NCBI RefSeq assembly: GCF_023498005.1
Contig: NZ_CP097289.1
Coordinates: 9,362,001 to 9,426,000 of the forward strand
Reading direction: 5' to 3'
DNA: 64,000 bases
Origin: Streptomyces durmitorensis
Lineage (GTDB): Bacteria > Actinomycetota > Actinomycetes > Streptomycetales > Streptomycetaceae
Each line of letters begins with the position of its first letter. Position 1 is the stretch's first letter. This document shows, in pieces, positions 59,809 through 64,000 of this stretch. The notes below the pieces were generated by a model, which was not told where the DNA came from, ran no database searches, and was given only the letters and a program-made list of their open reading frames with translations. The position numbers and the translations under genes are program-made.

Positions 59809-60519
59809 ATGATCCGAATGGACTCTCGTTTCCTTGGCATCACTGAGCTGGCCGAAGCCCCGTCCGTGGCGGTCGTGGTCGACGTCATGCGTGCCTTCAC
59901 CGTGGCGGCCTGGGCCTTTGCCCAGGGAGCGGAGAAGATCGTCCTTGCTGAGTCGCTGGACGAAGCCCTCGTGCTCAAGGCCCGCCACCCGGATTGGGTG
60001 ACGCTCAAGGACGGTCCGCCCGCGCCCGGGTTCGACGCCGTCAACTCGCCGGGCCTGCTGAGGTCTGTTGACCTTGCCGGACGGACCGTTGTGCAGAAGA
60101 CCACGGCAGGCACGGTCGGCGCCCTCGCGGTCAAGGACGCGGCGCTGGTGCTGTGCGCGAGCTTCGTGGTGGCGGAGGCAACGGCTCGGCTCCTGCGGAC
60201 GCGCAAGAGCGACAGCGTCACGTTCGTGGTCACCGGCGAGGACGGGCGAGCCGATGAGGACCTGGCGTGCGCTCAGTACATCGCTCGGAGGGCCACGGAG
60301 GCCGAAACGGATGCTGCCGAGTTCGTCCGCCGGGCTGCCGAGTCGCGCGCCGCCGCCGAGTTGGCAGAGGGTGTGCGTCAAGGCGTCCATCCTGATGACG
60401 TCGAACTCTGTCTTGAGCTCGACCGCTTCCCCTTTGCCATGGTGGCGACCTTGGAGGACTCACTCATGGTCCTCCGCCCGTGCGCCGTGCCTTCGTCGAC
60501 CGACGGTGCCGGGATCTGA
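59809..60519 (+). CDS. 2-phosphosulfolactate phosphatase-like (ComB family) protein
   Basis: A 236-residue protein of the ComB fold: [34 protein letters not shown] and [17 protein letters not shown]. ComB removes phosphate from 2-phosphosulfolactate in coenzyme M synthesis. Streptomyces does not make coenzyme M, so the natural substrate is probably another phospho-acid. The frame extends to 59767; ATG 59809 fits the family start. It stands alone. Confidence 0.85.
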   Translation: MIRMDSRFLGITELAEAPSVAVVVDVMRAFTVAAWAFAQGAEKIVLAESLDEALVLKARHPDWVTLKDGPPAPGFDAVNSPGLLRSVDLAGRTVVQKTTAGTVGALAVKDAALVLCASFVVAEATARLLRTRKSDSVTFVVTGEDGRADEDLACAQYIARRATEAETDAAEFVRRAAESRAAAELAEGVRQGVHPDDVELCLELDRFPFAMVATLEDSLMVLRPCAVPSSTDGAGI

Positions 60520-60567
60520 TCCCTGGTGCCTCGCGGCCGCCGTGTCAGCCGGGCAGTCGGCCAGCGG

Positions 60568-61167
60568 TCAGCCCGCCTGCAGGCTGAAGGGCGGATAGCT
60601 GTCGGTGAGCAGACCGACGTAGGCCTGCACCCGCAGGTTGTAGCGGTAGACGCCTACGACGAAGTCGCGTATCCCCAGCGGATATTCGCCGGTGATGAGC
60701 ACGGCGAAGAAGCCCACGATCACGGAAGCCATGGCTGCGATGCTCAGCAGGAACAGCACCAGATAGTGCGGGACGGCGAGCAGCCACTTGATCAGGGGCT
60801 GCCACCGCGACATCCGCTCCGGGTAGGTGAAGGTGACGACGGTGTGTGGATCGAGACCGTCGTCGCCGGAGGCGGACTGGAAGTCGAAGGGCGGATAGTC
60901 CTCACGCAGGAACAGCGCGTAGCTCGCCACGCGCCACTCGTAGCGGAAGGTCATGGCGATCGCGTCGAAGAGCGGACGCGGGATGCGCCGTGTGAACAGC
61001 ACGGTGAAGAAGGCGATGAAGGTCAGCACCCCGCGCAACAGGCTGAGCACGTAGGCGATCAGCAGTTGCGGAACCGCGAGAAGCCACTGCACGAGTGGCC
61101 GCCAGCGAGCTATGTGACGTGTGCCCTTGAGGCCGAGTTGAGTGGGATACGGAGTGGCCAGTGTCAT
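60568..61167 (-). CDS. DUF4389 membrane protein with internal duplication
   Basis: A 199-residue protein made of two similar halves. Each has W(R/Q)PL(V/I)(Q/K)WLLAVP, two membrane helices and a tail ending in (D/S)YPPF: RWRPLVQWLLAVPQLLIAYV with REDYPPFDF, then RWQPLIKWLLAVPHYLVLFL with TDSYPPFSL. DUF4389 proteins have no known role. AAGGAGG directly before ATG 61167 is an ideal ribosome site. It is divergent from a TetR gene across three CTTAC-N3-GTAAG sites. Confidence 0.9.
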   Translation of the reverse strand: MTLATPYPTQLGLKGTRHIARWRPLVQWLLAVPQLLIAYVLSLLRGVLTFIAFFTVLFTRRIPRPLFDAIAMTFRYEWRVASYALFLREDYPPFDFQSASGDDGLDPHTVVTFTYPERMSRWQPLIKWLLAVPHYLVLFLLSIAAMASVIVGFFAVLITGEYPLGIRDFVVGVYRYNLRVQAYVGLLTDSYPPFSLQAG

Positions 61168-61297
61168 GGTGCCCTCCTTGGACGGCACTGCATGGATGAG
61201 CGCGGCGACTGCGCGCCGCCGCATGCGTGACCCGCAGGCGACCTGCCGCCCGGGACGGGCCCTTCGGTCTGCGCCGCTCGGACACCATGATCGGCCC

Positions 61298-61343
61298 CTT
61301 ACAACGTAAGCTTACCTCGTAAGTCGTACGCTTACGCCGTAAG
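61298..61343. promoter_or_regulatory. Three CTTAC-N3-GTAAG TetR sites
   Basis: Perfect 13-bp dyads lie at 61298-61310, 61311-61323 and 61331-61343. The first two abut, and the third is offset by 20 bp from the second. They fill the region between the DUF4389 gene and the TetR gene. Confidence 0.85.
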
Positions 61344-61374
61344 CATGTCAAGGCACAGGACGGGAAGGACGCGG

Positions 61375-61944
61375 ATGACCCACCCGGAGCCTGCCCCCCG
61401 GCCCCCGCTGACCCGGGATCGGGTACTGCGGACCGCCATCGCCCTCGCCGACGCGAGCGGGATCGATTCGCTCACCATGCGCAAGCTCGGCGTGGAACTC
61501 GGCGTCGAGGCAATGTCGTTGTACCGCCACGTGGCGAACAAGGTCGACCTGCTCGACGGCATGATCGACGCCGTTTTCGCCGAGATCGACCTTCCGGCCG
61601 ACGAGGCGGACTGGCGGACGGCGATGCGCCGCCGGGCCATCTCGGCCCGCACGGTCATGTCCCGCCACCCCTGGGCGACGGGCCTCATGGAGTCGCGGGC
61701 CACCCCCGGGCCCGCCACCTTGCGCCACCACGACGGCGTGATCGGAACGCTCCGAGGGGCGGGCTTCTCGACCGAGCTGACCGCCCACGTGGTGTCCGTC
61801 CTGGACAGCTACATCTACGGGTTCTCGCTCCAGGAGGCGACTGCCGAGCACCTCCTTCAGCCGGGCTACGACCGCGGCAACGAGTTCCTGTTCGGGCTCG
61901 ACCTGATCCTCGACGGCCTCGAGCGGTCCCGCCACGGAGCCTGA
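61375..61944 (+). CDS. TetR/AcrR-type regulator of the DUF4389 gene
   Basis: A 189-residue protein with the classical TetR head ([40 protein letters not shown]) and a tetracycline-repressor-like C-terminal domain ([30 protein letters not shown]). ATG 61375 has GGAAGGA upstream, so it is preferred over ATG 61345, which lies close to the third operator site. It should repress itself and the divergent DUF4389 gene. Confidence 0.92.
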   Translation: MTHPEPAPRPPLTRDRVLRTAIALADASGIDSLTMRKLGVELGVEAMSLYRHVANKVDLLDGMIDAVFAEIDLPADEADWRTAMRRRAISARTVMSRHPWATGLMESRATPGPATLRHHDGVIGTLRGAGFSTELTAHVVSVLDSYIYGFSLQEATAEHLLQPGYDRGNEFLFGLDLILDGLERSRHGA

Positions 61945-61954
61945 TCCCGCCCCA

Positions 61955-62002
61955 TGCCGGGTAAGGCCGTGCCATGCCGCCTGATCACGGCGGCACCCGG
62001 CA
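61955..62002. terminator. Branched hairpin terminator after the TetR gene
   Basis: Outer arms TGCCGGGT (61955-61962) and ACCCGGCA (61995-62002) enclose an inner stem TGCCGCC/GGCGGCA (61975-61981 with 61989-61995). It lies just after the TetR stop codon. Confidence 0.6.
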
Positions 62003-62153
62003 CGGTCGGGCGAGGTACGCCAGGTTGCCCGGAGCGGGTGGCAGGTGGTGCGTATTGACCGTTCGCGGGTGCAGGAGAAGCGTGACGCTCAGACCACGCA
62101 CGGGGACGTCCTGTTCTGGCGTCTTCGGCGTCGGCGTGGAACGGAGGCACGAG

Positions 62154-64000
62154 ATGGCCGGAGTTCTCCAAGTCACCGAGCGTGCCGTACTGGACGGGGC
62201 GGGACACACGCTGCACCGGTACGGGCGGCTCCACGTCGTCGCCGTGCCCGAGGACGACTCCGCGGTCGGTCAGCCGGGCCCCGAGCCTGACGAGAAGGAC
62301 GGTCTCACCGAGGCAGAGGCGCTGGGCCTCGCGGCGTTGCGGCTGCGGGAGTCGGACACCTACCGCACGGCCAAGGAGCGGCGGCCACGCGCGGGCGAGA
62401 CCTGGGACATGCCGGGCTGCGCCACCTCGGAGGGTGCGCTGTCGAGCTCCCGTGGCGTGACCGAGGGTGTCCAGCCTCACTCGACGAACAGTGAGTACCT
62501 GGAGGGGAGCGTCGCGGTCGGCATCGTCATCGTGCAGGGGCCGACGGCCGACCTGCAGTTCACCGACGACGAAGTGGTCAAGATCGTGGCCGAGGTACAG
62601 GAAGGCCTGGGCTTCTTCGCCGTCACGGCCAACCCGGTCGCGGGCATCAGCTTCGCCTACGACGTCCAGAACGTGGCACTGACCGTCCCCGCGGATCCGG
62701 CGGCCGAAGACCTCGAGGCCCTCTGGCGGGATCCGACCATGAAGGCGATCGGCCACAAGGCCGGTGCGGGCGGGGTTCGCACCTACATCGAGGGCCTTCG
62801 CGAACGCTTCAGCACCCGCTGGACGTACTGCGGATTCTTCGTCAAGTACCCGATCATCAAAATCGCGTACGCCGCCGTCGCCCGCACGCACGTGGTGATG
62901 AACCCCAGCATCGGCTACGGACCGGACAACACCGACACCGTCTTCGCCCACGAGACCGGGCATGTCTTCGGCTGCCCCGACGAGTACGCGGCGGGCCCCT
63001 GCGACTGCGGTGGCTCCCACGGGCGGTACGGCCTCGTCAACGGCAACTGCGAGACCTGCGCGGCCGACGGTGGCATCGCATGCCTCATGAAGTCCAACAC
63101 GTTCGCCCTGTGCCAGTACACCCCCGGCCACTTCGGCTGGGCCCCGAGCCTGTTGCTGCGCAACTACGGCTACAACGCCGGGAGTTACCGGACCGAACGG
63201 CACCTGCGATTCCTGGCGCGCGCCACGAGTGACAGGCGGCTCGACATCGTCGGCTTCGCCGAGGACGGCGTGTATCTGTCACCGGGCCAGCCCGGCGGCA
63301 GGTTCGAGACGCCTCGACGCGTCGTGACCGACTTCGGCTACGGATCGGGGTGGCGGGTGGAGAAGCACGTCCGCCTCCTGGCCGACGTCACCAACAGGGA
63401 CGGCGAGGACGTCGTCGGCTTCGGCGACCAGGGCGTCTGGGTGGCACTGTCCAACGGTGACGGGACGTTCCAGGAGGCGAAGTTCGTGCTCGCCGAGCTG
63501 GGTTACGGGTCCGGCTGGCGGGTGGAGAAGCACCCTCGCTTCCTGGGCGACATCACCGGTGACGGCTGCGCGGACCTCGTCGGCTTCGGCGATCAAGGGG
63601 TATGGACCGCGCGTTCCAACGGCGACGGGACGTTCCAGGAGGCGAAGTTCGTGCTCGCCGAGCTGGGCTACGAGACCGGCTGGCGGGTGGAGAAGCACCC
63701 TCGCTTCCTGGCCGACATCACCGGCGACGGCCGCGCGGACCTCGTCGGCTTCGGTGACCAAGGGGTATGGACCGCACTCTCCAACGGTGACGGGACGTTC
63801 CAGGAGGCGAAGTTCGTGCTCGCCGACCTCGGCTTCATGTCCGGCTGGCGGGTCGAAAGGCACCCGCGCTTCCTGGCGGACCTCACCCGTGACTCCAAGG
63901 CGGACATTGTCGGCTTTGGCGAACACGGAGTGTGGACGGCGATCTCCAACGGCGACGGGAGCTTCCAGAGCCCCAAGTTTGTGATCAACGAGTTCGGCTA
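62154..64000 (+). CDS. Zincin-type metalloprotease domain with tandem FG-GAP-like repeats (3' end outside window)
   Basis: About 615 residues are visible and the frame is still open at the window edge. Residues 1-110 are charged and have no signal peptide. A globular part follows, with the zinc-protease motif HETGHVFGCPDEY (HExxHxxGxxDE) near residue 270 and a Cys-rich loop (CDCGGSHGRYG, GNCETC, ACLMKS). From about residue 350, near-identical repeats of 55 residues begin: GWRVEKHPRFL, D(I/V)TGDG.AD(L/I)VGFGDQGVW, SNGDGTFQEAKFVLAELGY. The Asp-rich loops resemble calcium-binding FG-GAP/VCBS propeller blades. GGAGG (62143-62147) sets the ATG. The target is unknown. Confidence 0.8.
   Translation, partial: MAGVLQVTERAVLDGAGHTLHRYGRLHVVAVPEDDSAVGQPGPEPDEKDGLTEAEALGLAALRLRESDTYRTAKERRPRAGETWDMPGCATSEGALSSSRGVTEGVQPHSTNSEYLEGSVAVGIVIVQGPTADLQFTDDEVVKIVAEVQEGLGFFAVTANPVAGISFAYDVQNVALTVPADPAAEDLEALWRDPTMKAIGHKAGAGGVRTYIEGLRERFSTRWTYCGFFVKYPIIKIAYAAVARTHVVMNPSIGYGPDNTDTVFAHETGHVFGCPDEYAAGPCDCGGSHGRYGLVNGNCETCAADGGIACLMKSNTFALCQYTPGHFGWAPSLLLRNYGYNAGSYRTERHLRFLARATSDRRLDIVGFAEDGVYLSPGQPGGRFETPRRVVTDFGYGSGWRVEKHVRLLADVTNRDGEDVVGFGDQGVWVALSNGDGTFQEAKFVLAELGYGSGWRVEKHPRFLGDITGDGCADLVGFGDQGVWTARSNGDGTFQEAKFVLAELGYETGWRVEKHPRFLADITGDGRADLVGFGDQGVWTALSNGDGTFQEAKFVLADLGFMSGWRVERHPRFLADLTRDSKADIVGFGEHGVWTAISNGDGSFQSPKFVINEFG

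Overview
The window is high-GC actinobacterial DNA and almost certainly comes from a Streptomyces chromosome. The signs are dense GC-rich coding, many GTG starts with GTGA or ATGA gene overlaps, Tat-type lipoproteins of sugar ABC transporters, a DUF574 methyltransferase, CGNR-type regulators, a c-di-AMP (ydaO) leader, rare TTA codons and many leaderless promoters. It carries a mosaic of short operons, most with their own local regulator (TetR, LacI, GntR, PadR, GlxA or CGNR). That is typical of accessory or arm-type regions, although isolated housekeeping functions (glutamate dehydrogenase, RNase J) also occur. All database-type statements come from motif recognition by eye; nothing was searched.

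Layout. 1-7.7 kb: the C-terminal part of a GH3 beta-glucosidase and a LacI regulator, oleate hydratase, a secreted GH30 glycosidase divergent from a TetR gene across a near-perfect palindrome, and a metallophosphoesterase. 7.8-12.6 kb: a CGNR regulator, a 2H phosphodiesterase, an ECF41/SigJ sigma factor coupled to an SRPBCC gene, and an SGNH hydrolase. 12.6-19.7 kb: an MFS symporter, then a Baeyer-Villiger-type monooxygenase facing an SDR and an SMP-30-like lipoprotein across a palindrome, plus a TetR gene and a GNAT gene. 19.8-27.4 kb: a sugar ABC cassette, a second CGNR regulator with two 21-bp dyads 40 bp apart, a HAD hydrolase, an unusual tRNA-Gly-like gene with a terminator, an L,D-transpeptidase, and an MBL hydrolase with a ferredoxin-like head.

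27.7-40.8 kb: alpha/beta hydrolase, glutamate dehydrogenase, DUF574 methyltransferase, a decayed patch, a TetR/membrane-protein pair, a leaderless RNase J, an HPF1-like protein, a LysM/lytic protein behind a c-di-AMP riboswitch, small stress proteins and a TetR/oxidoreductase/PPOX group. 40.9-47.4 kb: a haloalkane-dehalogenase-like enzyme, a GntR regulator and a sugar-acid ABC operon ending in a mannonate dehydratase, with a GntR-type operator at its head. 47.4-53 kb: small membrane proteins, an IMPase-like phosphatase, an alpha/beta hydrolase divergent from a GlxA regulator, and a dehydrogenase with a suspected N-terminal frameshift. 53.2-57.1 kb: an ascorbate-family PTS (fused IIA-IIB, then IIC), a DUF4232 lipoprotein and a GntR gene. 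57.3-64 kb: a methyltransferase remnant, a PadR/HAAS pair, VOC, NUDIX and ComB-like genes, a DUF4389 protein facing a TetR gene across three CTTAC-N3-GTAAG sites, and finally a zincin-type protein with tandem FG-GAP-like repeats that runs off the window.

How the genes work together. The clearest modules are carbohydrate capture (GH3, GH30, two ABC importers without a local ATPase, one PTS), an alcohol/ketone/lactone oxidation set (SDR, monooxygenase, SMP-30-like protein, carboxylate-type symporter), and cell-envelope remodelling (L,D-transpeptidase, LysM/SLT protein under c-di-AMP control). Palindromes next to the local regulators suggest that most modules are controlled by their own small ligand.
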